In this document: positions 1 through 7,384 of the stretch, piece by piece
How the letters are laid out: each line of letters starts with the position of its first letter
Numbering within the stretch: the first letter of the stretch is position 1
From: Candidatus Coatesiibacteriota bacterium
GTDB taxonomy: Bacteria > RBG-13-66-14 > B26-G2
DNA length: 10,823 nucleotides
Direction of reading: 5' to 3'
NCBI GenBank assembly: GCA_003647715.1
Contig: QMNJ01000040.1
Location: forward strand, 1 to 10,823
Made by a program: the position numbers and the translations under genes
The notes under the pieces: model-generated
What the model was told of the DNA's origin: nothing
Databases searched by the model: none
The model's input: only the letters and a program-made list of their open reading frames with translations

Positions 1-312
1 ACCTATATTAACCCAGAAGACCATCCTGCTGATTTCATTGAAGTTAGTGGTTATATTAGCAATAAGAAAGAAGTTGACTCTTTCATCATCTATTGCAATA
101 TACAGAATGTTGAACTTGCCTTTGAATACCCTGAGAAGGCGAAGTTCCTTGTAAGAGTTGAGGGGCAGTATGGAGACGAGCTGGGCACCTTTGACCTTTC
201 AGAGGGCAAATACATAACCCTCACCGGCGGTGGATTATTTACAATTTATATATACTCAGAGAAAGGCAAGGGAGAGTGGAGCGCCTGGGTTACCGGCGGC
301 TCAAACGATTAG
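1..312 (+). CDS. C-terminal part of a beta-rich protein of unknown function (partial)
   Basis: The frame is open from the left edge to a TAG at 310-312 and gives 103 residues, so the start lies outside the window. I do not recognise the family. The segment has no membrane helix, few cysteines and alternating hydrophobic/polar stretches. It ends in a Gly/Trp/Tyr-rich block (LSEGKYITLTGGGLFTIYIY, then GKGEWSAW). This 'G-Y-x-L-T then G-x-G-x-W' pattern is what small secreted beta-sandwich domains often look like, so an exported or surface protein is possible, but that is inference. The gene converges on the minus-strand membrane operon that ends at 373, with a 60-bp gap, so it is a separate transcription unit. 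Confidence 0.7.
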   Translation, partial: TYINPEDHPADFIEVSGYISNKKEVDSFIIYCNIQNVELAFEYPEKAKFLVRVEGQYGDELGTFDLSEGKYITLTGGGLFTIYIYSEKGKGEWSAWVTGGSND

Positions 313-334
313 AGTGCATTGCAAAGCATAATAC

Positions 335-358
335 AGGCGGGCATATAATAGACCGCCT
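335..358. terminator. weak hairpin between convergent genes
   Basis: AGGCGG at 335-340 pairs with CCGCCT at 353-358 around a 12-nt AT-rich loop. It sits in the 60-bp gap between the plus-strand gene ending at 312 and the minus-strand operon ending at 373, the usual place for a shared terminator. Neither strand has a proper T-tract after the stem, so it would be a poor intrinsic terminator. Confidence 0.3.
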
Positions 359-372
359 TAACAACATAATTA

Positions 373-1059
373 CTACAGACCAAATAGCTGTCTGAACCAG
401 GTATTTACCAGAAAGTCCATCCTGCCTATCAATAAACTTACCCTTGCCATAACTGTATAACCGAACGAAGCACCAAATCCCACCATTAGAAATGTAATAC
501 CAACCTTTGCAAACTTCCCTAAAGCACCCTTATGCGGCTTGGAAAAGAAGAAATAGGCAAGAGTGCATAAAACTCCGATTATCAGTATTGGACCATTTAT
601 TGCTAAGATTAGGTTATGCCAGTTAAAATCTGAAAACAAAAGAGAAAATGAACTAATATTAAAAAGCGGGGGCTCGCCAACCTTACCCGTCTCAACCATT
701 GTTCCTCTCAACTGCTCAATAATGTTTGCCTGCATAGCAACAGGGATATAAATCCCCATACCAGTTCCAATATAAAAGGCAATAGACCATCTTGATAGCC
801 ATCCATATTTTCTACTCAACCTGAATAGAATTAAGAAACCAAGAAATCCAGGTATTAGTGGAATCAAGTGATGATTCTTTACTACCTCATCTATCAGATT
901 TGGCTTCACGGAATTAAAGAAGTATATGACAAAGTAGTATCCCGCCGATGCTCCAACAAGCAAGTGCTCAGCAAACTTATATATGGGGTTGTCTTTGTAG
1001 AGGAACGAGAATATAGCAAGTGTTAAGAGAGCAGAAATTGTAATCCACACCATCTCCAT
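373..1059 (-). CDS. six-helix integral membrane protein of unknown function (last gene of the membrane operon)
   Basis: 228 aa. By hydrophobicity I see about six membrane segments, near residues 4-21, 28-50, 64-81, 91-112, 148-171 and 184-205. A longer polar loop (about 113-146) separates helices 4 and 5, and the C-terminus is amphipathic. A basic SRKYGWLSR loop follows helix 3, which suggests a cytoplasmic side there. The ATG at 1059-1057 overlaps the TAA of the upstream gene (TAATG), and AGGAGGG lies 9 nt before it, so this start and the translational coupling are well supported. I know no function. It is not a recognisable transporter, and no catalytic motif is visible. Its place at the end of the operon suggests a membrane subunit of the same complex as its neighbours. 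Confidence 0.85.
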   Translation of the reverse strand: MEMVWITISALLTLAIFSFLYKDNPIYKFAEHLLVGASAGYYFVIYFFNSVKPNLIDEVVKNHHLIPLIPGFLGFLILFRLSRKYGWLSRWSIAFYIGTGMGIYIPVAMQANIIEQLRGTMVETGKVGEPPLFNISSFSLLFSDFNWHNLILAINGPILIIGVLCTLAYFFFSKPHKGALGKFAKVGITFLMVGFGASFGYTVMARVSLLIGRMDFLVNTWFRQLFGL

Positions 1060-1895
1060 TATCCAACACCCTCCTTCTTTGACTTCCTCACAATGAAATA
1101 TGCTATATTTCCAATGATAATAAGTATAATAATTAAAGAATGAATAATAGATTGTGCATCCATTCCAACAAATGCCTTACCTGGGACACCCACTAACTTC
1201 TCGTATTCTGCCGCACCTTTTAGTCCACCTATAAGACCAACCATCTGACCTGTCTGTAGGTATGGGTAGAAGTCCGCAGCCATAACAGCTGTGACGCCCG
1301 ATGCAACATTTACATGATACCTCTGGTGTGCATATGCAACCCAACTTGCAGGCACATTGGTTCCACTAATTGTAATTACAATCTCTGTATCATCATAGTT
1401 CTTATATCCCTTCATCATCGGAAGGTCATCAATACTTGTTCCATAGTAATCCTGTGGGAATGGAATCCTTATATCCTCTCCTATACCAAGAATAACTGCA
1501 CTGACACCAACCTTGTAACCGAGAAAGACATAGTCCTCCCCATACTTCTTATTCTCAAGTTTTGCACAGGTCTTGGTCGCCATCTCTGCAACACCTGGTC
1601 CTGCTGGCAATAGAGTCATAGTAATAACTTTTAGGTTTTTTCTAAAACAATGTCTTAGAATAGCATACGCCATTGGGTCTAATTCTGGAATTGTTGCAGG
1701 GTCATAATCAAGTGAGATGATAACATAAGAACCCTCGGGCAGTGAGTCAATTGCATCATAGACATCTTTTACTGGTTTTGTTATGTCAACAGGTAGTCCT
1801 ATAGGAACGATGAGAGGTATAATAACACCCAGCGCAACAAGAAAGAAGATGTACCTCCTATCCATCTTAAGGAATTTATCTAACAGGTTCTTCAT
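1059..1895 (-). CDS. membrane-anchored alpha/beta protein of unknown function, anchors at both ends
   Basis: 278 aa. There is a membrane segment near residues 15-33 and a second at about 250-269, followed by a basic tail (RKSKKEGVG). Between them lies a globular domain of about 215 residues that looks alpha/beta: predicted strands such as YVIISLDYD (57-65), VITMTLL (90-96) and EIVITISG (171-178) alternate with helices. A Gly/Ala-rich stretch (MVGLIGGLKGAAEYEKLVG, 218-236) comes just before the second anchor. Both anchors place the domain on one side of the membrane; the side is not certain. GAGGTG lies 5 nt before the ATG at 1895, and the gap to the upstream gene is 9 nt. I do not recognise a catalytic signature. 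Resemblance in general style to the soluble domain of the 391-aa neighbour is only an impression. Confidence 0.85.
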   Translation of the reverse strand: MKNLLDKFLKMDRRYIFFLVALGVIIPLIVPIGLPVDITKPVKDVYDAIDSLPEGSYVIISLDYDPATIPELDPMAYAILRHCFRKNLKVITMTLLPAGPGVAEMATKTCAKLENKKYGEDYVFLGYKVGVSAVILGIGEDIRIPFPQDYYGTSIDDLPMMKGYKNYDDTEIVITISGTNVPASWVAYAHQRYHVNVASGVTAVMAADFYPYLQTGQMVGLIGGLKGAAEYEKLVGVPGKAFVGMDAQSIIHSLIIILIIIGNIAYFIVRKSKKEGVG

Positions 1896-1904
1896 ACAAA
1901 CACC

Positions 1905-2534
1905 TCACTCTCCACCTATCGTGCCAAGCCACGACCTTTCAACACCGAGGATTATCTTCAACCCCATAGATATACTACCAAGCCCCACACCAATCATTAT
2001 ACCTCTTTTAGCTGCCAGATTAGGAATATCAAGTATCCAACCTGATATGGCAGGTATTTTAGAACTTATCATATATCCAATTGGAACCCTACCTAACATT
2101 ACTATAACTGCTGCTATTAAAAGTAATGTTGCTTCAAAAGTCCTCGCCCTAAATGTCCGGAATGCTGCACTTGCAATATAGAAAGCGAGCAAAGAGAACA
2201 TCGTTGATTCCATTGGCACCTGAATATACTCAAATATCAACATAAATGGTTTACCCCTCTCAATACCAAAAGCAAAACCAACGAATAATGTAACCGATAA
2301 ACTTATAAGAGCAACCAAGCTGTAAAACCAGTCCTTCTGTTTTCGCGAGACCTTATTCCAGTGAACCCTTGCAATAGACATAATGCCTAAAACAAACGCA
2401 AATGTCATAATGATAATGAACCATCCAATAACCGTCTGATAGAATTTAATTGAGTATGGATGTGGAATGAAGTATTGTATTATCATAGTTATTCCCATCA
2501 ACGCACAAATAAATAATGGTAGTTCTCTCTTCAT
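1905..2534 (-). CDS. six-helix integral membrane protein of unknown function
   Basis: 209 aa. Hydrophobic segments lie near residues 5-22, 33-56, 70-91, 108-126, 132-152 and 176-198, so about six helices. Short basic loops separate them (NKVSRKQKDW after helix 2, RTFRARTFE after helix 4), pointing to the cytoplasmic side. The ATG at 2534 has GGAGG 6 nt upstream, and its TGA lies 9 nt before the next start. No transporter or enzyme motif is visible. It and the 228-aa protein have similar size and helix number and may be paired channel- or scaffold-like subunits of one complex. That is inference from operon position. Confidence 0.85.
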   Translation of the reverse strand: MKRELPLFICALMGITMIIQYFIPHPYSIKFYQTVIGWFIIIMTFAFVLGIMSIARVHWNKVSRKQKDWFYSLVALISLSVTLFVGFAFGIERGKPFMLIFEYIQVPMESTMFSLLAFYIASAAFRTFRARTFEATLLLIAAVIVMLGRVPIGYMISSKIPAISGWILDIPNLAAKRGIMIGVGLGSISMGLKIILGVERSWLGTIGGE

Positions 2535-2567
2535 CTCATTCCTCCGTTCTCACAACATATCCAAATC

Positions 2568-3743
2568 TCATCTGGCAACAAACAACCTCTGGAACCAATT
2601 CAAACCAAAAGTAGCAGTTATTATTCCAATACCCATAATAACTGCAATTGCTAACTTCATATAATCTTGTGCCTTAAGAGTTCCAAGTTGAAGAGGGTCC
2701 TTAGATAGATACGCACTTGCGGCATAAAGTTCTTCACCTATCAGTGTGTAATCGCATGCAGTGATGAAAAAGGGAAGCTGGGTTACAGCATCTGTTCCAG
2801 CAATCTGAATGGCACCTGTCGCCGCGCCCGTCTCCGCCAGAATAAGCGACTCCGCAAAATAGTATCCCATAAAGAAGTTGGCAGCGGGCTTCTCCCTCAC
2901 CATAATGCCATCTACTGCTGCTACATAAGAGAACTGCCTGGTGGTTATATAGAACACTATATCATCTGAATAAGCATCCGGATGCCCCGCCTCAAGATAT
3001 GCCTGCTTAACTACCTCCTGCTCAACCAGCATTACCACCGGGTCATAGTTGGGGACAATTAACTTGGTCTCGTGTTCCGCCACCCTTCTCGCCACCCTGC
3101 CCAGTATCGTTATCGCCGCAATGGTAGATATATCATCTACCGTGCTCAAGCCAGATATGTATAGTATGGGTTTACCCATCTCTGTTGCCCTTCCAATCGC
3201 CTCATCCACTGCTGATAAACCCGCTATCGGTCTTACATACAGTTCTACCCCTCCCTTTGCTCGCCTGTAAAAGTAAATAAATAGTCCTGCAAATGCTACT
3301 ATGAAAATAAGAACATTCAACCTCTCAACATTAAATAAATTTGCTACAGGAACACCACTACCACCTGCATAACCCTTGCTAACCACATCCTTCTCCGAGA
3401 CAGAATACACCCGATAAATGTATCTCTTCCCCAACTGCAAATTACTGTCAATATAGACATATTTCCCCTTCTCCATCCCCTCACCAACGAATACCTCTTC
3501 AACCTCTTCAAACTGCCCACCTATCTCCCTCCTCATAATACGATACCTTTCAACCCTTAGAACGGGGTTGGTGCTCTTCTCGTCGGGTGATGGTGACCAC
3601 TCTACCCTCAACTTGGAGCCATCATCGCTCCCCTTATCACTCACTACAATTGTTGCTGGAGGCGAAGGGGTCTCATCTGTGCAGAGGGCACTACCAACGG
3701 TCAATACCATTAAAATAAATACCAACGACCATATTAATCTCAT
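2568..3743 (-). CDS. exported FN3-domain membrane protein, DUF6754-like
   Basis: 391 aa. Residues 1-21 form a Sec-type signal peptide or anchor (LIWSLVFILMVLTVGSALC); the cysteine lacks a good lipobox. Residues about 27-134 look like one fibronectin type III domain, including SKLRVEWSPSPD, RYRIMRRE and YIYRVYSV. A membrane helix follows at about 143-159. A conserved-looking domain spans about 165-355, with blocks such as GRATEMGKPILYISGL, VDGIMVREKPAANFFMG, ESLILAETGAATGAIQIAG and TACDYTLIGEELYAASAYL. A last helix is at about 363-379. From memory these blocks match the DUF6754 family, which has no known function. AGGAGG lies 5 nt before the ATG at 3743. The FN3 domain probably faces outward and the DUF6754-like part inward. 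Confidence 0.85.
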   Translation of the reverse strand: MRLIWSLVFILMVLTVGSALCTDETPSPPATIVVSDKGSDDGSKLRVEWSPSPDEKSTNPVLRVERYRIMRREIGGQFEEVEEVFVGEGMEKGKYVYIDSNLQLGKRYIYRVYSVSEKDVVSKGYAGGSGVPVANLFNVERLNVLIFIVAFAGLFIYFYRRAKGGVELYVRPIAGLSAVDEAIGRATEMGKPILYISGLSTVDDISTIAAITILGRVARRVAEHETKLIVPNYDPVVMLVEQEVVKQAYLEAGHPDAYSDDIVFYITTRQFSYVAAVDGIMVREKPAANFFMGYYFAESLILAETGAATGAIQIAGTDAVTQLPFFITACDYTLIGEELYAASAYLSKDPLQLGTLKAQDYMKLAIAVIMGIGIITATFGLNWFQRLFVAR

Positions 3744-3820
3744 ATACGCCTCCTACAATATGAACGCAAGAAAATAGACATTGAAACCTACGAAAATAAA
3801 TAATAGAAAGCTCAATAAAC

Positions 3821-4954
3821 CTACTCACTCTCTATAAGTTCTACATTCGCTCTTGGAAGAACTACTGTCTCACCATTCTCCAGTTTGGCTTTTAATATCC
3901 TAACAGTCGCCTCTGTCTCCAGTTTTGTGAGTTCAGATGGTAATTCCACAACCTTGCCTATCATACCAAAGTATGGCTCCCGTATCGCCCTTATCATGCT
4001 TCCAACCACAAGATTAGAACTATCCTCCACACCCTCATCTACTCCCTCACCACGGGGTTTCTTACCAAGCGGAATAACAATCTCAGGGCGGATTACTCCT
4101 GCTCTTATCTGCGTGGCACCGTTCATAGACGCCTTGTAGCCCTCACGCTCCTTCAAAAGTTCAAATGTAGACCGAGCCATCCGCATCTTTCCAAACCCCT
4201 CCGTGATTACAATTGTAAGACCTATCTCTTCCTTGCCGGTTATAGCAACACCCAGTTCATAGCCCAGTATCTTCCTCAAATCCCAGTCGTTCATACCACC
4301 AATCACTACGCCCGCTACACCCACCTGCTTTGCCTTCTCTATCGCCTCAAGGGTGATAAGAGAACCACCTACCACAATCTTGCCCTTATGTTCTGCCTTA
4401 ATAACCTTCTCATCCAGAACATCACCAGGCGACTTACACCCCATAACTATCTCACCATATACCTCACCTCCAACACCAAAGATGCCCTGTATGAATGTGG
4501 CGGTGGTCTCAACCTTAACGCCCTCTCTCGGTATCACCTCTCTCACCCAGCCGTCAATGTAGGCGTTCACCTGCACCGGATTGGGCGGTTCCCTGATTAT
4601 GACCTGACCGGTTATACCGGAGATTGACTCTATCTTGCCCTTAACAGGGCTTGAACACCTTGAAGTGAATAGACCAAATATTGACTTCTGCTGTGCAATA
4701 ACATCGTTTTCTTCCACCTCATCGCCCTCGCCCTTTATCATCACATTAGGAACATCCTCGGGTGGTAAGCTCATCTTGTTGGCAACATTGATGGTGACTA
4801 CATTGCCAGGAAGGAATGTGCGAGCAACCGTATCTAATGCGCCTACCTCCTGCCCCTCCTCCACAACTACATCACCCTGGAGGGGTAGCTTCCTCTCCTT
4901 CACCACAACTGTCTCTTTAGCAACCTTTAAACCAGGTGTATATGCATGAGCCAA
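3821..4954 (-). CDS. soluble protein with barrel-sandwich-like repeats and a KOW-like tail (first gene of the membrane operon)
   Basis: 377 aa with no signal or membrane helix, so probably cytoplasmic. The start is TTG at 4954-4952; GGGAGGG 6 nt upstream fixes it, and no in-frame ATG is close. Residues about 20-60 and 73-150 look like two barrel-sandwich (lipoyl/RnfC-like) segments: LPLQGDVVVEEGQEV in the first, and GEGDEVEENDVIA, then SPVKGKIESI and YIDGWVREVIPREGVKVE in the second. No lipoyl or biotinyl lysine motif is evident, so it is probably a structural use of the fold. Residues about 165-300 form an alpha/beta part with glycine-rich turns (KIVVGGS, GVVIGGMNDWD). Residues 317-374 (VVGSMIRAIREPYFGMIGKVVEL to RANVELIE) resemble a KOW/SH3-like barrel. 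It may be a cytosolic adaptor that docks on the four membrane proteins encoded after it. Function unknown. Confidence 0.85.
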   Translation of the reverse strand: MAHAYTPGLKVAKETVVVKERKLPLQGDVVVEEGQEVGALDTVARTFLPGNVVTINVANKMSLPPEDVPNVMIKGEGDEVEENDVIAQQKSIFGLFTSRCSSPVKGKIESISGITGQVIIREPPNPVQVNAYIDGWVREVIPREGVKVETTATFIQGIFGVGGEVYGEIVMGCKSPGDVLDEKVIKAEHKGKIVVGGSLITLEAIEKAKQVGVAGVVIGGMNDWDLRKILGYELGVAITGKEEIGLTIVITEGFGKMRMARSTFELLKEREGYKASMNGATQIRAGVIRPEIVIPLGKKPRGEGVDEGVEDSSNLVVGSMIRAIREPYFGMIGKVVELPSELTKLETEATVRILKAKLENGETVVLPRANVELIESE

Positions 4955-4984
4955 TTATATCCCTCCCTTAATATGCTTTTTGTA

Positions 4985-5013
4985 AAATTAACAAATTGAC
5001 AATGATGTGTCAA
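4985..5013 (-). promoter_or_regulatory. probable promoter of the five-gene membrane operon
   Basis: On the minus strand a perfect TTGACA (5013-5008) is followed after 17 nt by TAATTT (4990-4985). The hexamer is preceded by TGT, giving an extended -10 that offsets its weak match. Transcription would begin near 4978, leaving about 24 nt of leader containing the GGGAGGG at 4967-4961 and the TTG start at 4954. The spacing fits well; the -10 hexamer itself is poor. Confidence 0.5.
4996..5013. promoter_or_regulatory. 18-bp dyad over the -35 box, possible operator
   Basis: TTGACA at 4996-5001 and TGTCAA at 5008-5013 are perfect inverted copies with a 6-bp spacer. The right half-site is exactly the -35 box of the minus-strand operon, and the dyad ends in the promoter spacer. 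A dimeric repressor bound here would block polymerase. The regulator is unknown, and a 6+6 dyad in AT-rich DNA can arise by chance. Confidence 0.3.
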
Positions 5014-5096
5014 GAAAAACAAAAGGTAGAATATGAGGATGATATAAAGGAATAGGTTATGTTGATTATTTATATCCCTTTAGTTATTATCTTATA

Positions 5097-5287
5097 GGTT
5101 AGATTTCTCAATCTACAATACAGTGTTAATGATATAGCATCGCAATGTGATAAGGCATACCCTGCCCTGCAACATTAAATAGAATGTTTATAACCATCAG
5201 ATGCATTACTACTACAATTAATTAGGGTGATTATAAGAATGTAATGTTGTTTTTTGGACAAGGGGCTTAAGCCCCTTGACTTTTTTT
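5097..5287 (+). ncRNA. candidate small RNA or attenuated aspS leader
   Basis: TTGATT (5062-5067) and TATTAT (5085-5090), 17 nt apart, form a plausible plus-strand promoter that would start RNA near 5097. The RNA would begin with a 6-bp stem closed by a TCTC loop (TAGATT at 5100-5105 with AATCTA at 5110-5115) and would end at the palindrome plus T7 at 5257-5287, about 190 nt in all. Inside, AACATTA at 5171-5177 can pair locally with AATGTT at 5183-5188 or with TAATGTT at 5242-5248, just before the terminator. No gene lies between, so the RNA would be non-coding, or a leader to aspS if polymerase reads through. In such AT-rich DNA, promoter-like boxes are common by chance. Confidence 0.25.
5257..5287 (+). 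terminator. perfect 20-bp palindrome followed by T7, intrinsic-terminator-like
   Basis: CAAGGGGCTTAAGCCCCTTG at 5259-5278 is a perfect inverted repeat, flanked by an A/A mismatch and then a further G-C pair (5257/5280). T7 follows at 5281-5287. On the plus strand this is a textbook Rho-independent terminator shape, but no plus-strand gene precedes it, which is odd. A T6 run (5250-5255) also precedes it. From memory, palindromes of this kind occur as dispersed intergenic elements in some thermophiles, so it may instead be a repeat or a remnant of an IS end. Confidence 0.55.
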
Positions 5288-5517
5288 ACTATACTACGCA
5301 TATGTAAATTTTTATGAACTACTAAATAACCATATATCTCAAAATCCTTCAATTTAGATACAACCTCAATCTCACCCCACCATCCTCCCCTTATAGAGCA
5401 ATTCCCCAACCTCTATAATTTCTATTATCTTCTCGCACTGATTGTTCAGACGGGCTACCTCTTAATATTACTATTTCAACACTTAAGACAACAACTTAAC
5501 AATACTTCATTTCACAC

Positions 5518-5547
5518 TTGATAATATATGGATATTATCTTTATATA
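5518..5547 (+). promoter_or_regulatory. possible aspS promoter
   Basis: TTGATA at 5518-5523 and TATATA at 5542-5547 are 18 nt apart. RNA would start near 5554, leaving about 26 nt to the aspS ATG with GGAGG at 5571-5575 in between. The match to consensus is moderate (5/6 and 4/6) and the surroundings are AT-rich. Confidence 0.4.
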
Positions 5548-5579
5548 GTGGAAGAATATACTAACCCTATGGAGGCACA

Positions 5580-7349
5580 ATGCTGAGAGACGAAGCGTGC
5601 GGTAATATAACCAGTGACGATGCCGGTCGTGAGGTTACCCTCGCCGGCTGGGTGAGAAGAATAAGGAACCTAGGTGGTATCAATTTCATTGACTTGTGGG
5701 ATAGAACCGGCACTGTCCAGATAAAGTTTGACCCCGAGGTATCGGCGGAGGTAGTCAAGACCGCCGAAAAACTCCACATTGAATATGTTATTCAGGTGAA
5801 GGGCAGGGTTCAGAAGAGACCGAAGGAGGCAATAAATCCAAAGGTAAAGACAGGCGAGATAGAGGTATCGGCAGAGGAGTTGCGCATACTGGCAGAGTGC
5901 AAACCCCTGCCTTTTATGATTGAGGATGAGGATGCGACCGAGGAGATGCGCCTGAAATACCGCTATCTTGACCTGAGAAGACCAACAATGCAGAGAAATA
6001 TCATCCTGCGCCACCGTGCAATCAAGGCAATTCGCGACTATCTTGACGAGGTGGGCTTCGTTGAGGTAGAGACGCCCATACTGATGAAATCAACGCCAGA
6101 GGGCGCCCGTGACTACCTCGTGCCGAGCAGAATACATAAGGGCAAATTCTACGCCCTCCCCCAATCGCCCCAGATGTATAAGCAATTGCTTATGATTGCG
6201 GGCTATGAACGATACTTCCAGATTGCCCGCTGTTTCAGAGACGAGGATTTACGAGCTGACCGCCAACCAGAATTCACACAACTGGACATTGAGATGTCAT
6301 TCGTCAATGAGAGAGACATAATGACTCTCTCAGAAGGGTTGATGGGCTATGTGTTTGAGGATACGCTTGACATCAAACTGAATATACCCTTTGAGCGAAT
6401 TACATATAATGAAGCAATAGCAAGATATGGCACTGACAAACCGGACATGAGATATGGACTTGAGTTGATAGATGTGACAGATATTATTGCTAATGGCAGT
6501 GCTGACTTCATCAGGAAGATGAAGGATGAGGGCGCAGGTTTTATCGCCATCACACACCATAGGGACAAGAATCCATCAAGGAAGGAACTTGATGAGTATG
6601 AGAGGACGGCAAAGGATTGTGGTGCAGGAGGTCTTATGCAGTTCTACATCTCACCAGAGGGTGTTAAAGGCGCCCTGACCAGGTTCTATACCGATGAGCA
6701 ACTAAAACAATTAGTGGAGAAGACGGGCTCAAACGATGGTGACCTGATACAGATTGCCGGAGGTGAAATGCCCAAAATCCTTGAGGTGATGGGAAAATAC
6801 AGGAGTAAACTGGCACAAAAAATGTGTCTTGTAGATAAAAGTTGTGAGTTCAAGTTCGTCTGGATAACCGACTTCCCACTATTTGAACTGGACGAGGAGG
6901 GCAATATCACTTCCACCCACCATCCCTTTACCTCACCAGTGGAGGAGCATATAGAAATGCTTGAGACGGAGCCATTGTCAGTAGTTGCTCGCTCCTATGA
7001 CCTTGTATGCAACGGGTATGAACTGGGGACTGGGAGCATAAGGATAAGCGACTCTGACCTTCAGCGAGGAATACTGAAACTTGTGGGTTTGAGCGATGAG
7101 CAGATTGAGGACAGGTTCGGATTCTTTCTGAAGGCGCTTGATTATGGCTGTCCTCCGCATGGTGGCATAGCACTGGGTCTTGACCGCATAATAATGCTGA
7201 TGGCTGGTGAGGAGAGCATCCGGGATGTAATCGCCTTCCCCAAAACCCTCAGGGCTGTCTCACTTATGTCGGATGAACCATCAGAGGTGGATGAGGAACA
7301 ACTGAAGGAATTGGGGCTAATAGTAATGAGAGATGAGGATGAGGAATAG
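5580..7349 (+). CDS. aspS: aspartyl-tRNA synthetase (aspartate--tRNA ligase), bacterial type
   Basis: 589 aa, the usual length for bacterial AspRS. It charges tRNA-Asp with aspartate in the cytoplasm (class IIb). Residues about 1-105 form the anticodon-binding OB fold. Motif 1 covers about 145-170 (ending VETPILMKSTPEGARDYL). Motif 2 is at 219-238 (FRDEDLRADRQPEFTQLDIE). The bacterial GAD insertion spans about 285-420. HHPFTSP (447-453), NGYELGTGSIR (478-488), PPHGG (525-529) and motif 3 GLDRIIML (533-540) complete the active site. Leu31 in RNLGGINFIDL sits where, from memory, discriminating enzymes carry Leu and non-discriminating ones His, so charging of tRNA-Asp only is likely. Trp40 replaces the common Arg in the 'LRD' block. 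GGAGG lies 4 nt before the ATG. No terminator follows, so some reading into HU is possible. Confidence 0.97.
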   Translation: MLRDEACGNITSDDAGREVTLAGWVRRIRNLGGINFIDLWDRTGTVQIKFDPEVSAEVVKTAEKLHIEYVIQVKGRVQKRPKEAINPKVKTGEIEVSAEELRILAECKPLPFMIEDEDATEEMRLKYRYLDLRRPTMQRNIILRHRAIKAIRDYLDEVGFVEVETPILMKSTPEGARDYLVPSRIHKGKFYALPQSPQMYKQLLMIAGYERYFQIARCFRDEDLRADRQPEFTQLDIEMSFVNERDIMTLSEGLMGYVFEDTLDIKLNIPFERITYNEAIARYGTDKPDMRYGLELIDVTDIIANGSADFIRKMKDEGAGFIAITHHRDKNPSRKELDEYERTAKDCGAGGLMQFYISPEGVKGALTRFYTDEQLKQLVEKTGSNDGDLIQIAGGEMPKILEVMGKYRSKLAQKMCLVDKSCEFKFVWITDFPLFELDEEGNITSTHHPFTSPVEEHIEMLETEPLSVVARSYDLVCNGYELGTGSIRISDSDLQRGILKLVGLSDEQIEDRFGFFLKALDYGCPPHGGIALGLDRIIMLMAGEESIRDVIAFPKTLRAVSLMSDEPSEVDEEQLKELGLIVMRDEDEE

Positions 7350-7384
7350 TATAAAATGTCGTATATAACAACTGAAATAAACAC

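Larger units (their letters stand above)
4955..5579. other. 625-bp gene-free divergent region between the membrane operon and aspS
   Basis: No credible coding frame is present. The only longer frame (5409 to 5218, minus strand) starts at a TTG without a spaced ribosome site and reads through the palindrome. The region is strongly AT-rich. It holds the operon promoter and dyad near 4985-5013, a promoter-like pair at 5062-5090, a small stem at 5100-5115, short repeats AACATT/AATGTT that can pair in more than one way (5171-5188 and 5242-5248), a terminator-like palindrome at 5257-5287 and the likely aspS promoter at 5518-5547. I see no tRNA and no T-box consensus. From 5290 to 5515 I see nothing definable. 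Confidence 0.6.

Noticed and set aside
3049..4949. Plus-strand frames across the 391-aa and 377-aa genes
   Set aside because: They are antisense shadows rich in Ser, Thr and Pro, without ribosome sites, opposite well-supported genes.
5218..5409. Minus-strand 63-codon frame over the palindrome
   Set aside because: It starts at a TTG with no spaced ribosome site, its end reads through the palindrome (KGLKPLVQK), and I find no family likeness. It is more likely chance or a remnant.
4955..5579. T-box riboswitch or tRNA gene ahead of aspS
   Set aside because: No AGGGTGG-type T-box sequence and no cloverleaf or TTCGA arm could be found.
6330..7173. Minus-strand frames inside aspS
   Set aside because: They are antisense to a fully conserved aminoacyl-tRNA synthetase and look like shadows with Cys/Ser/His-rich composition.
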